Below, in pieces: positions 7,227 to 15,641 of a stretch of 23,612 nt of DNA. The notes beneath the pieces were generated by a model. It was not told the origin of the DNA and did no database searches. It saw only the letters and a program-made list of their open reading frames with translations. Source of the DNA: JAWXCM01 sp034408745 (GTDB taxonomy: Bacteria; Acidobacteriota; Terriglobia; Bryobacterales; Bryobacteraceae). The translations under genes and the position numbers were made by a program. Positions within the stretch are counted from its first letter, which is position 1, and every line of letters starts with the position of its first letter. The stretch covers positions 1 to 23,612 of the forward strand of contig JAWXCM010000089.1 of NCBI GenBank assembly GCA_034408745.1, read 5' to 3'.

Positions 7227-9256
7227 TTCTCTACCTGAACCAGACAACTGAAGAAGGTGGGACCAGCGCCCTGATCGGTAATGCGCTGCGAAGTCAGCGC
7301 GTTTACCCCAACCCGTCCAGGCATGTGTTTCGGGGAACTGACGCCTGGTATGCGAACGACTCCTGGCCGGACAGCTCCGTTTACCTCGGCGCGAAGCACC
7401 AGCGAGGCCCGGTCATTCCACACCCGGACCGAATCGCCGTTCAGAATCCCCCGTGCCGCCGCATCCTCAGTGTGGAGGAATGCGGTGGAACTCGCCTTGA
7501 TATTCTCCGGCCGGTAGGCAAACGTCGAGTTCATCGCGTCGTCGTTCTTCGACGAGATCATCTCCAGCGGGTAGCGGGACCGCAGCTCCCGATCGCCCAG
7601 CCGCGATTCTACTGGCGGCCTGTAATCCGCGATGCCGGCGAGATCGAAAGCCTGTTTCGGCGCGATCGGCCCTTCGGCGAACGGCAGGAACGGATCCGGG
7701 ATGTTCAGCCGCACGCTGTGCTCCCGCTCCAGCCGCTCCCGCGTAATCCCCTCCAGGAAGGGATGATCGGAGTCCAGCGCGTCGTCGATCAGCTCTTCGT
7801 CCGACGCGTACACCGCCGGTTCGGTCAGCCCCATCCGCTTTGCCAGCAGACGGAAGATGTCGACATTTGGCTTCGTTTCGCCCGGCGGCGGCAGAGCGGG
7901 CCGGGCAAACTGAACATAGTAGTGCCCGTACGCCGTATACAAATCCGTATGCTCGAGAAACGTAGTAGTCGGCAGTACGATATCGGCGTAATCCGCCGTA
8001 TCGGTGACGAAATGGTCGATCACGACGGTGAATAGATCCTCGCGACGCAGTCCCTTGTGGACGGCCACGCTGTCCGGAGCCACGGCCGCGGGATTGGACG
8101 AGTAGACGAACAGCGCTTTCACCGGCGGATCGTCGAGCTTCAGCAGCGCGTCACCCAGCGTAGTCATGTTCACCAGCCTGGCCTCACGGCCAAGCGGCGA
8201 GGTCCACTGCAAATCGGGCCGCTGCAGCTTTGTCCGGTTCAGCTGGTGCGCCTGAGAAGTCGAGAGCTGAATTCCGCCCCCCAGCTCTTTCATCGACCCC
8301 GTCAGCACCGGCAGCATCGCCACAGCATGGACGGCCTGCGCCCCGCGGTCACTCCGCTGCACGCCGTAGTTCAGCCGGATCGAGGCGGGCCGCGTGGTGG
8401 CGTACTCCCGAGCCAGTTCCGCGATATCCGCCGCCGGAATACCGGTAAGCGCTTCGGTCCGCTCCGGGGTATATTCGCGCACCCGCTCCGCCAGCGCGTC
8501 AAAACCCGAGGTGTGCTGCTCCACATACGCGACATCCCACAGGCTCTCGCCCAGGATGACGTGCATCATCCCCAGAGCCAGTGCCAGATCGCTCCCCGGC
8601 TGGATTCCATACCACCGGTCGGCAGTTTTAGCCGTCCGGGTCTGCACCGGATCGATCACGTAGAACTTAGCGCCTTTGCGCCGCGCCTCGACAATGAACG
8701 GCCACAAATGGACGCTCGTCCCGAGCACGTTCGCGCCCCAGGCAATGATCAGCTTAGAGTGCCGGAAATCCTGTGGCTCGGTCCCGTATCGGTTGCCCAG
8801 CGACGTCATCAGCCCGACCACGCCCGCTTCCGAGCAGATGGTCCGGTCCAGCCGTGACGCCCCCAGAGCGTGGAAGAAGCGCCGGTCGAGACCGCTGGCG
8901 TTCAACATGCCCATGGTGCCGGCATAGCTGTAGGGAAGGATCGACTCCGGCCCGTATTCCCGCGCCGCCTTCGACAGCCCTTCCGCTATGGTGTCGAGTG
9001 CTTCGTCCCAGCTGATGCGCTCAAACCGGCCCTCACCCTTCGCTCCGACCCGCCGCAGCGGATGCATCAGACGCGCCTCATGATAGTTGCGCTCCAGATA
9101 CCGCGCGACTTTGCCGCACAGGAAACCGAGCGTGACTGGATGTTCGGGGTTGCCGCGAAGCTTCGACCCGCGGCCGGATTCGTCGACGTTGATCAGGAGA
9201 CTACAGGAATCAGGACAGTCCAGTGCGCAGACACTGTGACGTACTTCCGTCGCCAT
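7214..9256 (-). CDS. Molybdopterin-dependent oxidoreductase (DMSO reductase superfamily)
   Basis: A 680-residue catalytic subunit of the bis-MGD type. The N-terminal [4Fe-4S] site is Cys10-x3-Cys14-x3-Cys18 with Cys47. Cys141, in LDRTICSEAG, is where this superfamily places the molybdenum-ligating Cys/SeCys. Cofactor-binding segments such as LIIAWGANVLGTSVH, YVIDP and YADIVLPTTTFLEHTD are present, and the C-terminal molydopterin-dinucleotide-binding domain includes NGDSVRVWNDRA. There is no twin-arginine or other signal peptide, so it should be cytoplasmic. No electron-transfer or membrane subunit gene lies beside it. It resembles the formate dehydrogenase/thiosulfate reductase-like group, but the substrate cannot be assigned. 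It starts 17 bases after the methyltransferase stop, in the same operon. Confidence 0.9.
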   Translation of the reverse strand: MATEVRHSVCALDCPDSCSLLINVDESGRGSKLRGNPEHPVTLGFLCGKVARYLERNYHEARLMHPLRRVGAKGEGRFERISWDEALDTIAEGLSKAAREYGPESILPYSYAGTMGMLNASGLDRRFFHALGASRLDRTICSEAGVVGLMTSLGNRYGTEPQDFRHSKLIIAWGANVLGTSVHLWPFIVEARRKGAKFYVIDPVQTRTAKTADRWYGIQPGSDLALALGMMHVILGESLWDVAYVEQHTSGFDALAERVREYTPERTEALTGIPAADIAELAREYATTRPASIRLNYGVQRSDRGAQAVHAVAMLPVLTGSMKELGGGIQLSTSQAHQLNRTKLQRPDLQWTSPLGREARLVNMTTLGDALLKLDDPPVKALFVYSSNPAAVAPDSVAVHKGLRREDLFTVVIDHFVTDTADYADIVLPTTTFLEHTDLYTAYGHYYVQFARPALPPPGETKPNVDIFRLLAKRMGLTEPAVYASDEELIDDALDSDHPFLEGITRERLEREHSVRLNIPDPFLPFAEGPIAPKQAFDLAGIADYRPPVESRLGDRELRSRYPLEMISSKNDDAMNSTFAYRPENIKASSTAFLHTEDAAARGILNGDSVRVWNDRASLVLRAEVNGAVRPGVVRIPGVSSPKHMPGRVGVNALTSQRITDQGAGPTFFSCLVQVEKCGD

Positions 9257-9273
9257 ACCTAATTGTACATGGG

Positions 9274-10413
9274 CTAACTACGTTCCAGCCGGACGAATTC
9301 CACCACCACCGAGCGTTCTCTCAGGTCCGATGCGTCCGGCGGAAGAGCGTGGCTCATCTGGAACACCAGGTCCAGATGGCTGGCTGGCGCGGGAACCCGG
9401 CGCGTGACGCGGTGCAGTCCGGGTGTGCGGAAAACCTCCGGTGCGGCTGGCTCGCCGTTGATGGTCAGCGTCAGCGTCACCGGCCCGAACTGGGCAATCA
9501 GGGCGTCCGGCACGAACAGGCTCGCCGTCACACCCGAAGCGCTCATGGCGTTGCTGCTGGACGCGGTAAACCTCTGCGCCGCCCACCGCCAGCCGGAGTC
9601 TTCCGGCTCATGCCAGCCCTCTCCCGTGTCGAGCCCGATCTCGCCCCACGTGCTCTCCATCAGCACAAACGCGCGTTCGTCGTGCTCCAGCGTGACGGGC
9701 AGCGAAGCCCTGGTGTCGCCGACCGTTGTATACGCCAGCACACGCCAGTGAGACCGCGTAATCACCCGTTCCAGCGATTCCCTGGTGAAGATCCAGAAGT
9801 TGCTGTTGTCGCCATTCAGCTCGTCGGCGGTGAGGAAGTAGGCGATCGCAGTGCCCGAGAAGTCCTTCGTATTATCCGGCAGATGCTTCATCACCCGGGT
9901 GCTCAGCAGGCAGAATCGGGTTCGTTTCGCCAGCGTCTCCAGGAACAGAATAGGATTTTTCAGGTGATAGAACAGCCCAAGAGCGATGGTCAGCTCGAAG
10001 CGATCCGGCCCAATCTCGACCCCCGTGTCGAGGTCGTGCGTCCGGACGTCGACCGTCGAGCCGAGTTGTTCTTTCAGCGTCCGGATCCCCGCCAGATTGT
10101 TGTGATTTCCTCGCGGATGGTCGACAGCCACGACACGGGCGCCCAGGCTTTCGAGGAAAAACGCGAAGTCGCCGTCAGCGCAGCCCAGGTCAAGAATCGT
10201 CTTGCCCTGCACGGCAGCTTTGAAGTCGAACCCGGAGTGCTCCAGCAACTGCTCCAGGTGGACCATGTTGCCGAGGCTGTCATAGGGGTACCAGTCGAAC
10301 GGAACCGGCTCGGCCCGCCGGCGAGCCGCTTTGAGGACAGCCCGGTACTCCTCGACCGCATAGATCATGGGCGAGACCAACAGGCCCCGGATGCGCTGGA
10401 TCACACCGTCCAT
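9274..10413 (-). CDS. Class I methyltransferase fused to a C-terminal beta domain
   Basis: A 379-residue two-domain protein. Residues 40-240 form a SAM-dependent methyltransferase: the lead-in WYPYDSLGNM, motif I ILDLGCADG (73-81), the strand-2 end VVAVDHPRG, and FELTIALGLFYHL. This resembles the CmoB/DUF1698-type and glycan-associated methyltransferases. Residues 266-379 form a separate beta-rich domain that lines up with the lipoprotein encoded two genes downstream (shared WRW, VPD, GP-TLT and TPG). The fusion, together with the exported copy of the same domain, hints at a glycan or envelope substrate; this is inference. The gene lies 3 bases after rlmH and 17 before the oxidoreductase. Confidence 0.86.
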   Translation of the reverse strand: MDGVIQRIRGLLVSPMIYAVEEYRAVLKAARRRAEPVPFDWYPYDSLGNMVHLEQLLEHSGFDFKAAVQGKTILDLGCADGDFAFFLESLGARVVAVDHPRGNHNNLAGIRTLKEQLGSTVDVRTHDLDTGVEIGPDRFELTIALGLFYHLKNPILFLETLAKRTRFCLLSTRVMKHLPDNTKDFSGTAIAYFLTADELNGDNSNFWIFTRESLERVITRSHWRVLAYTTVGDTRASLPVTLEHDERAFVLMESTWGEIGLDTGEGWHEPEDSGWRWAAQRFTASSSNAMSASGVTASLFVPDALIAQFGPVTLTLTINGEPAAPEVFRTPGLHRVTRRVPAPASHLDLVFQMSHALPPDASDLRERSVVVEFVRLERS

Positions 10414-10416
10414 TAT

Positions 10417-10836
10417 CTATCGAGGATACGGATGCCCACGCAGCGTGGTAAACGCCCGGTAGATCTGCTCGGCGAGTATGGCGCGTGCCAGCTCATGCGG
10501 GAACGTCATCGGCGACAGGGACAACAGGACGTCGCCGCGCGGCTTCCAGGCCGGAGGCAGCCCGTCATGCCCGCCGAGCACGAACACCGCGTCTCGCGCC
10601 TCGGTCTCTGTGCGCGACACCCACTCAATGAAATGGGCCGACGTCCACTGCTTCCCCGCCGGGTCCAGCAGCACCTTCACGGCCGACGGGTGCTTCGCCC
10701 ACGGGTCAAAACGGTCCGGGTGAATCTCACGCATCTCGCACGGGGCGTAGCGGGACGTGCGCTTCAGGAACTCGGCCGCGATCTCATTGGCTGCCACATC
10801 TCTCGGCTTGCCGATGAAGTAGACGAAGAGCTTCAC
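10417..10836 (-). CDS. rlmH: 23S rRNA (pseudouridine1915-N3)-methyltransferase RlmH
   Basis: A 139-residue SPOUT-family enzyme that methylates pseudouridine 1915 in helix 69 of 23S rRNA. It starts MKLFVYFIGKPR. The cofactor knot is seen as FVLGGHDGLP, and the C-terminus carries LSLSPMTFPHELARAILAEQIYRA and GHPYPR, the strongest family signatures. Length and ends are normal. Its ATG overlaps the stop of the tricorn-like protease by four bases (ATGA), so it is probably translated by coupling with that gene. Here it is not next to nadD and rsfS, its usual partners; nadD lies about 10 kb away on the other strand. Confidence 0.94.
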   Translation of the reverse strand: MKLFVYFIGKPRDVAANEIAAEFLKRTSRYAPCEMREIHPDRFDPWAKHPSAVKVLLDPAGKQWTSAHFIEWVSRTETEARDAVFVLGGHDGLPPAWKPRGDVLLSLSPMTFPHELARAILAEQIYRAFTTLRGHPYPR

Positions 10837-13800
10837 TGCCCTCCCGAGGCGTTGCCCGTCTTGCCGGGGGCGCCCAGATCCTTCAGCAACTCCCGAACGG
10901 CGGCGTCCAGCTGCGTGTCTTTGCCGGCATACGATTCGCCGACCGCCCGCAGAGCCGGTACGTCGACCGTGCGCGGGTTGCGCTCCATGTTGACGCCCTT
11001 CGCATCGGTGATCTTGATCCCAGGCAGGCGCAGATTCGAGCCGTCCAGTAACTCCACGTTCGACGTGTAGATGATCCAGCCAGCGGTCGGTTCGCCAACC
11101 ACTTTGCCCAGCTTCATGGCCTTGTAGCCCTCGGTGAAATCCTCCGCATCGGACAGCGAGTGCTGGTTGGTCACGAGTACGGTTGGCCGCTCCAGGCTCC
11201 GCTGGCCCAGGAACGACCGCGCCGGAATGGTCGGCGCACCCCGGAACGTCATGTTCAGGAACGGCCTCCGGGCCAGCACGTCGAGCGCATACACGTTGAC
11301 GAACCCGCCGTTGTTGTTGCGAATGTCCACCACCACGCCGTCGCGGCCCACGTTTTCCGTGTCGAGGTCCATGTAGAGCCGGTCCAGCGATGCGTCGCTC
11401 ATATCCAGCATGTGCACGTATCCCAGCCGTCCGTTGCTCACTTTGTGGACGTAGTCGCGCGACTTCTCCACCCAGTGACGGTACAGCAGCGCTTTTTCCT
11501 GCGTTCCACTGACCGGGCTGACGGGCACGTCTCGGGCGCCGGTCCCGGCCGCGTCGGAGGCGACGGTCAGACTGACGCGCCGACCGGATTTGTACTCCAG
11601 CGCCTCCGCCAGGCTGAACTTAGCGTTCACGGCAGTGCCGTCGACCGCGGTCACATATTCGCCAACCTTGATCCCGGAAACTTCCGCCGGAGACAGCGAG
11701 ATCAGTTCGGTGACCTTAAGAGCGCCCTTGCCTTCAAATTCGGAGCGGTCGAGGCGGAGCCCGAGGTGGCCGGTGGCCTGGGGCGGGGTCAGCGGCCCAT
11801 TGATTCCGGTGTGCGAGGCGTTCAGTTCGCCGATCATCAGCGACAGCACGCGGCGCAGTTCATCGGGCGTCTGCGAACCTTCCACCCAGGGCGCGATCTT
11901 GCTCCGCGTCGCGTTCCAGTCGGCCCCGTGGAACTTGTCGTCGTAGAAATGCACGTTCAGATACGACCAGGCCTGCCAGAACAGCTCTTTCCTGTCTTTG
12001 GCAAAGTCGATGTCCAGCTCGGCCGAGACAGCGATGGGCCGGGCCACTCGCGTGTCCATAGAGATCGCCTGAATGCGCCCAGCCTCCAGGAAATAGACCT
12101 CCTTGCCGTCAGGTGTGAACTGCGCTTCCGATTTGCGGCCTGGCGTCGAGGTAAGCTGCCGCGCGCCGCCCGATTCCCGGGCCAGCTCGTCCAGGGAGTA
12201 CGTCCACAGGTTCGACTGACCCGCCGCCACACCAGTGATCAGCAGCGTTTTGCCGTCCGGGCTGATGGCCAGGTCGTTGGCGTTGACGCCCGCCGGCAGC
12301 ACGGTCAGCCTCCTGCGAATTCCGTCGGTGACGACGCGCGTCTCCTTCGAGTCGGCACCTGCCGCCGGGGCCGGAGTAACTGGCGGCGTCGGCGGGGCCG
12401 CCGGAGGTGGTGCCGTGGACGGTTTCGCGGGCGCGTCCTTGAACAGGTCTCGGAACTGGTCCTCACGGAATCGAGGCGTACGCGGAATCAGATCCACCCG
12501 CGCGATCTTGTTGTCCTCCATCCGCTGCCCGCTTTCGAACACGATGTACTTCCCGTCAGGGCTCCAGGTAATGGCTCCGCCACCGAAGTTGGCCAGGTAG
12601 CTGGCCTGAACCGGAGTGCCACCCGCCGCCGGAATCAAATTTACGTTCCAGAACAGGCGCGTGCCCCGGCTCCCGTAGGCGATCCACTTTCCGTCCGGCG
12701 ACCACACGATTTCACCCGAGCTGTTCAGCGGCTGCGCACGGAAGTAGCCGCCGGCAAGCTCGCGCTCCGTCTTCGACTCGACGTCGATCGCCATCAGCTT
12801 TTCCGCACCGCGTACGAACGCAATGGACTTGCCGTCCGGCGACCACACCGGCGACATGTCGCTCTTCGGGCTGGTGGTCAACTGCGTTTCCGCGTTCCTG
12901 CCAAGGTCATAAAGGTAGAGTCGGCTGGCACCATCCCGGTCCGAACTGTAGACGAGGCGTTTGTTGTCGGGTGCCCAGCGCGGAGACTCCTCCAGACCCG
13001 CTGTCGCGGTGATCCGGGTGGCCGCGCCTGCATCTTTCGCACCCGATGCGAACACGTCACCGCGTGCGATGAAGGCGATTTTCTTGCCGTCTGGCGAGAG
13101 GCTCAGGTCCCCGAAGCCCGTCGTCAGCTGCGTGCGCGTTACGCCTGGAGCGGCAGGTGTGCCGCGCAACGCGATCTTCACCGGAGCCGCTTTCCCGCTC
13201 GCGGTGTCAAGGCTCCAGATGCCGAAATCGCGCTCGAACACAATCGTCTTGCCATCTTTCGAAACAGACGGCCAGAGCACGCGGCCATCCTTGAAGGTGG
13301 TGATCTGCTTCGGTGTGCCTCCCGCCGAGGCCGGCCGGGTCCACAGATTCTCAGCCCCGCTGGCGTCGGACATGTAGTACAGGTGCTTCCCATCGGCCGA
13401 CCACATCGGCCAGGCTTCCTTCGCGCCGCCTTTGCTCAGCCGCTCGTACTTAGGCTCGGCGCCATCCCGGCGAAGCCAAATCTCCGATTCGTCGATGTGG
13501 CTGTGCCCGTTGCGCCACCACTGGGCGAACACCACGCCTTTCGCGGTCAGGGCGATGGTGGAGGCGTCGGTAGGGTGCGGCGCGGCGAAGTACTCGGCTG
13601 CATAGCGGTCTCCGCTGTAGATCATTGGGCTTCCGCCGTCGACCGGGACTCGCTGGATGTCGGCCATGGCGGCGATATCGGTGGCGCTGGAAGAGAAGTA
13701 CACATACTTGCCGTCGGCCGACCAGCCATCAGCCCGCTCCAGTCCCTCGTCGAATGTGAGGCGCTTCAGTTCGCCCGTTGCCAGATGTACAACGTACACA

Positions 13801-14063
13801 TCTCCGTTGCCCGTACGAGTCGAGGTAAACGCCATCCTTGTGCCGTCAGGCGAGTACAGGGGCCGCGACTCGGTGGCCGGGTGCGACACCAAAAGTCGCG
13901 CAGTCCCGCCAGCGGAGCCGACTGTCCAGATATCGCCACCGGACACAAAGGCAATCTCGGAGCGGTCGGGCGAGATGGAGGGCTCGGCCAAAGGTGCCCG
14001 GCGGTCGTTCTGACCGGACAAGGGCAGTAAAAAGAGGCAGGCAAGTACGATTCGCAGACCCAT
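10833..14063 (-). CDS. Secreted tricorn-like protease (PD40 beta-propellers, PDZ, S41 peptidase)
   Basis: A 1076-residue protein with an N-terminal signal peptide (MGLRIVLACLFLLPLSG). Residues 25-540 and 575-680 are propeller blades marked by repeated WSPDGK/SxDGK motifs (TolB/PD40). A Pro/Ala-rich linker (about 543-570) joins them. Residues 690-760 hold the tricorn core with Ser750-His751 in NASHTG; 760-850 is a PDZ domain (GIKVGEYVTAVDG). The peptidase core has RNNNGG, then the likely nucleophile Ser971 in SLSDAED, then Glu1027 in GVNMERN. These match the Ser/His/Ser/Glu set of tricorn. It probably degrades peptides in the periplasm or outside the cell. It lies 27 bases after the histidine phosphatase gene and overlaps rlmH by four bases. 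Confidence 0.93.
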   Translation of the reverse strand: MGLRIVLACLFLLPLSGQNDRRAPLAEPSISPDRSEIAFVSGGDIWTVGSAGGTARLLVSHPATESRPLYSPDGTRMAFTSTRTGNGDVYVVHLATGELKRLTFDEGLERADGWSADGKYVYFSSSATDIAAMADIQRVPVDGGSPMIYSGDRYAAEYFAAPHPTDASTIALTAKGVVFAQWWRNGHSHIDESEIWLRRDGAEPKYERLSKGGAKEAWPMWSADGKHLYYMSDASGAENLWTRPASAGGTPKQITTFKDGRVLWPSVSKDGKTIVFERDFGIWSLDTASGKAAPVKIALRGTPAAPGVTRTQLTTGFGDLSLSPDGKKIAFIARGDVFASGAKDAGAATRITATAGLEESPRWAPDNKRLVYSSDRDGASRLYLYDLGRNAETQLTTSPKSDMSPVWSPDGKSIAFVRGAEKLMAIDVESKTERELAGGYFRAQPLNSSGEIVWSPDGKWIAYGSRGTRLFWNVNLIPAAGGTPVQASYLANFGGGAITWSPDGKYIVFESGQRMEDNKIARVDLIPRTPRFREDQFRDLFKDAPAKPSTAPPPAAPPTPPVTPAPAAGADSKETRVVTDGIRRRLTVLPAGVNANDLAISPDGKTLLITGVAAGQSNLWTYSLDELARESGGARQLTSTPGRKSEAQFTPDGKEVYFLEAGRIQAISMDTRVARPIAVSAELDIDFAKDRKELFWQAWSYLNVHFYDDKFHGADWNATRSKIAPWVEGSQTPDELRRVLSLMIGELNASHTGINGPLTPPQATGHLGLRLDRSEFEGKGALKVTELISLSPAEVSGIKVGEYVTAVDGTAVNAKFSLAEALEYKSGRRVSLTVASDAAGTGARDVPVSPVSGTQEKALLYRHWVEKSRDYVHKVSNGRLGYVHMLDMSDASLDRLYMDLDTENVGRDGVVVDIRNNNGGFVNVYALDVLARRPFLNMTFRGAPTIPARSFLGQRSLERPTVLVTNQHSLSDAEDFTEGYKAMKLGKVVGEPTAGWIIYTSNVELLDGSNLRLPGIKITDAKGVNMERNPRTVDVPALRAVGESYAGKDTQLDAAVRELLKDLGAPGKTGNASGGQ

Positions 14064-14090
14064 GTTTCTTCAGCTTACTGTGGAATTTCA

Positions 14091-14810
14091 CTAACGGTAC
14101 GTGAAAAGTTTCAGATCGTCGAGGTGAGGAACCGAGTTGAAGGCGTGCAGCGAAAAGCGGTCTCCCGAGAAGAGGAACTGCGAGTAGGAGCAGTTGCGCG
14201 ACAACCAGACGAACTCGACCGTCTGCACCGCGTTGAGCCCTAAGCTGTGCCCGATAGTGGCGGCAATCGGTCCGCCTGAGGTGAACACCACAGTGTGGGT
14301 GGACGGAACGGCGGTCTGTCGCACATGATCCACGGCGCTGGCGATCCGGCGTCGGAATTGCGCCCAGGTCTCGGCTTCGTCGTTGTCGAACGCGCCCCCG
14401 CACCATTCCCGGCAGACTTCCTCAAAGAGTTTTTGTAAAATTCTTCCCGCCTCAGGCGAGTGCCTTAGAGTCTCAAATTGTTCCGAGAGTCGCCTTATCC
14501 CTGTATTGTGCGCGGTCATGCGAGGTAGCATAATTCTCATAACGGTAAAGGCGTCGAACTCATCGAAAGCCGGCTCGGAAATCGGGTCCGGCCAGAAAAG
14601 TCCAGCGTCCTGAACGATTTGGCCTGCTATCTCCATGGTCCGGATATGTCGTTTCGCCGGACCGTGTATGACGCGGCCGGGGCTGATTCGGTGCCGTGCC
14701 CAGTACTGGCCGAGCTTCCGGGCCTGCTCCTCGCCAAGGGTGGAAAGCTTGTCGTAATCGGCCTCCATGTAGGATGCCTGGCCGTGACGGACAAGTGTAA
14801 GGGTGCTCAT
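14091..14810 (-). CDS. Histidine phosphatase family protein (phosphoglycerate-mutase fold)
   Basis: A 239-residue branch of the histidine phosphatase superfamily. The catalytic LVRHGQAS motif holds His9, the phospho-acceptor. Arg58 (RTMEIA) and Glu84 (FDEFD) fit the phosphate pocket and the general acid. The second conserved histidine, normally in a SHGG motif, is replaced: the sequence reads FTSGGPIAA with Ser178 at that place. A TSGGP variant occurs in other bacterial members, so this is more likely a subfamily trait than damage. The substrate is unknown. It is the first gene of the six-gene minus-strand run and is divergent from the glycosyltransferase at 14865. Confidence 0.88.
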   Translation of the reverse strand: MSTLTLVRHGQASYMEADYDKLSTLGEEQARKLGQYWARHRISPGRVIHGPAKRHIRTMEIAGQIVQDAGLFWPDPISEPAFDEFDAFTVMRIMLPRMTAHNTGIRRLSEQFETLRHSPEAGRILQKLFEEVCREWCGGAFDNDEAETWAQFRRRIASAVDHVRQTAVPSTHTVVFTSGGPIAATIGHSLGLNAVQTVEFVWLSRNCSYSQFLFSGDRFSLHAFNSVPHLDDLKLFTYR

Positions 14811-14864
14811 TCTGTTTTTAGAATAGCGAGCAGTTAAACGGGGTAAAAGGTGGGTGTTGCATTC
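14811..14864. promoter_or_regulatory. Short divergent promoter region
   Basis: Only 54 bases separate the starts of the histidine phosphatase (minus) and the glycosyltransferase (plus). On the minus strand, TTTTAC and TATTCT about 17-18 bases apart form a weak promoter pair close to the ATG. For the plus strand, AAAGGTGGG (14846-14854) is a plausible ribosome-binding site for the ATG at 14865. The plus-strand promoter probably overlaps the minus-strand coding region. Confidence 0.35.
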
Positions 14865-15641
14865 ATGGCGATCTCCCGGATCGAGAGCCTCTCCGTATTT
14901 TTTCCGGCGTACAACGACGCGCCGTCTCTGCCGAAGCTCATAGGCACGACTTTCGAAGTGCTTCAGGAGTGGGTGGATGACTACGAAGTCATCGTTGTCA
15001 ACGACGGTTCCTGTGACAACACTGGGGAAGTGTTGTCAGAACTACAACGCCAGTATGGTTCACGGATGCGCATTGTCACGCATCCCGAGAATCGCGGCTA
15101 CGGCGGTGCCCTTCGCACCGGGTTTGAGTCGGCAACGAAGGATTTGGTGTTCTACACCGATGGCGACGGCCAGTACGACCCTTCGGAGATTCCCAACCTG
15201 CTGGTCCGGATGTCGGACGACGTCGGACTGGTGAACGGGTACAAGCTGGAGCGGAGCGACCCCGCACATCGTATCTGGATTGGTAACGCGTATAACAATT
15301 TCGCGCGATTCCTGTTCCGGGTAAAGATCCGCGACATCGATTGTGACTACCGGCTGATTCGGCGTTCCCTGCTGGAGATGATCCAACTCACGTCAACCAG
15401 CGGAACGATTTGCGTGGAACTGGTTCGTAAGCTGGAGATGCTGCCGTGGCGTGTAGTCGAGGTCGGCGTACACCATTACCCCCGTCTGCACGGCCGAAGC
15501 CAGTTCTTTCGCGTCAGGTCGCTTCTGCAGACGTTTGTGCAACTGATGCGGCTCTGGGTGAAGGTCGGGCTGCGGAATCAGACAGCCCGCGCTGCCCGCA
15601 CGTGGAACGCGCTGACGTCGCCTACTTCAAAGCAAGACTGA
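14865..15641 (+). CDS. Family 2 glycosyltransferase (dolichyl-/polyprenyl-phosphate mannosyltransferase-like)
   Basis: A 258-residue GT-A-fold enzyme without C-terminal membrane segments. The nucleotide-sugar site is seen as LSVFFPAYND at the N-terminus, VVNDGS with Asp47, NRGYGGALRTGF, and the DxD region YTDGDGQYDP (98-106). DIDCDYRLIRR (157-167) is the acceptor-loop motif of the DPM1-like group. The ATG at 14865 was chosen over GTG 14850 because the ribosome-binding site AAAGGTGGG fits it. The likely reaction is sugar transfer from a nucleotide sugar to polyprenyl phosphate or a glycan intermediate. Its last 20 bases overlap the end of the convergent glycosidase-like gene. A link to that glycan module is suggested by position only. 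Confidence 0.9.
   Translation: MAISRIESLSVFFPAYNDAPSLPKLIGTTFEVLQEWVDDYEVIVVNDGSCDNTGEVLSELQRQYGSRMRIVTHPENRGYGGALRTGFESATKDLVFYTDGDGQYDPSEIPNLLVRMSDDVGLVNGYKLERSDPAHRIWIGNAYNNFARFLFRVKIRDIDCDYRLIRRSLLEMIQLTSTSGTICVELVRKLEMLPWRVVEVGVHHYPRLHGRSQFFRVRSLLQTFVQLMRLWVKVGLRNQTARAARTWNALTSPTSKQD

Noticed and set aside
8870..9262. Plus-strand open frame antisense to the molybdopterin enzyme start
   Set aside because: The opposite strand encodes the [4Fe-4S] cysteine motif of a known family; this frame has no support.
9223..11070. 615-codon plus-strand open frame across the methyltransferase and rlmH
   Set aside because: It spans three minus-strand genes with strong family motifs and shows no recognisable fold or start signal.
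11160..14030. 956-codon plus-strand open frame opposite the tricorn-like gene
   Set aside because: It is the antisense of a gene with clear domains and catalytic residues; the translation is rich in Arg, His and Val with no motif, as expected from GC-rich antisense frames.
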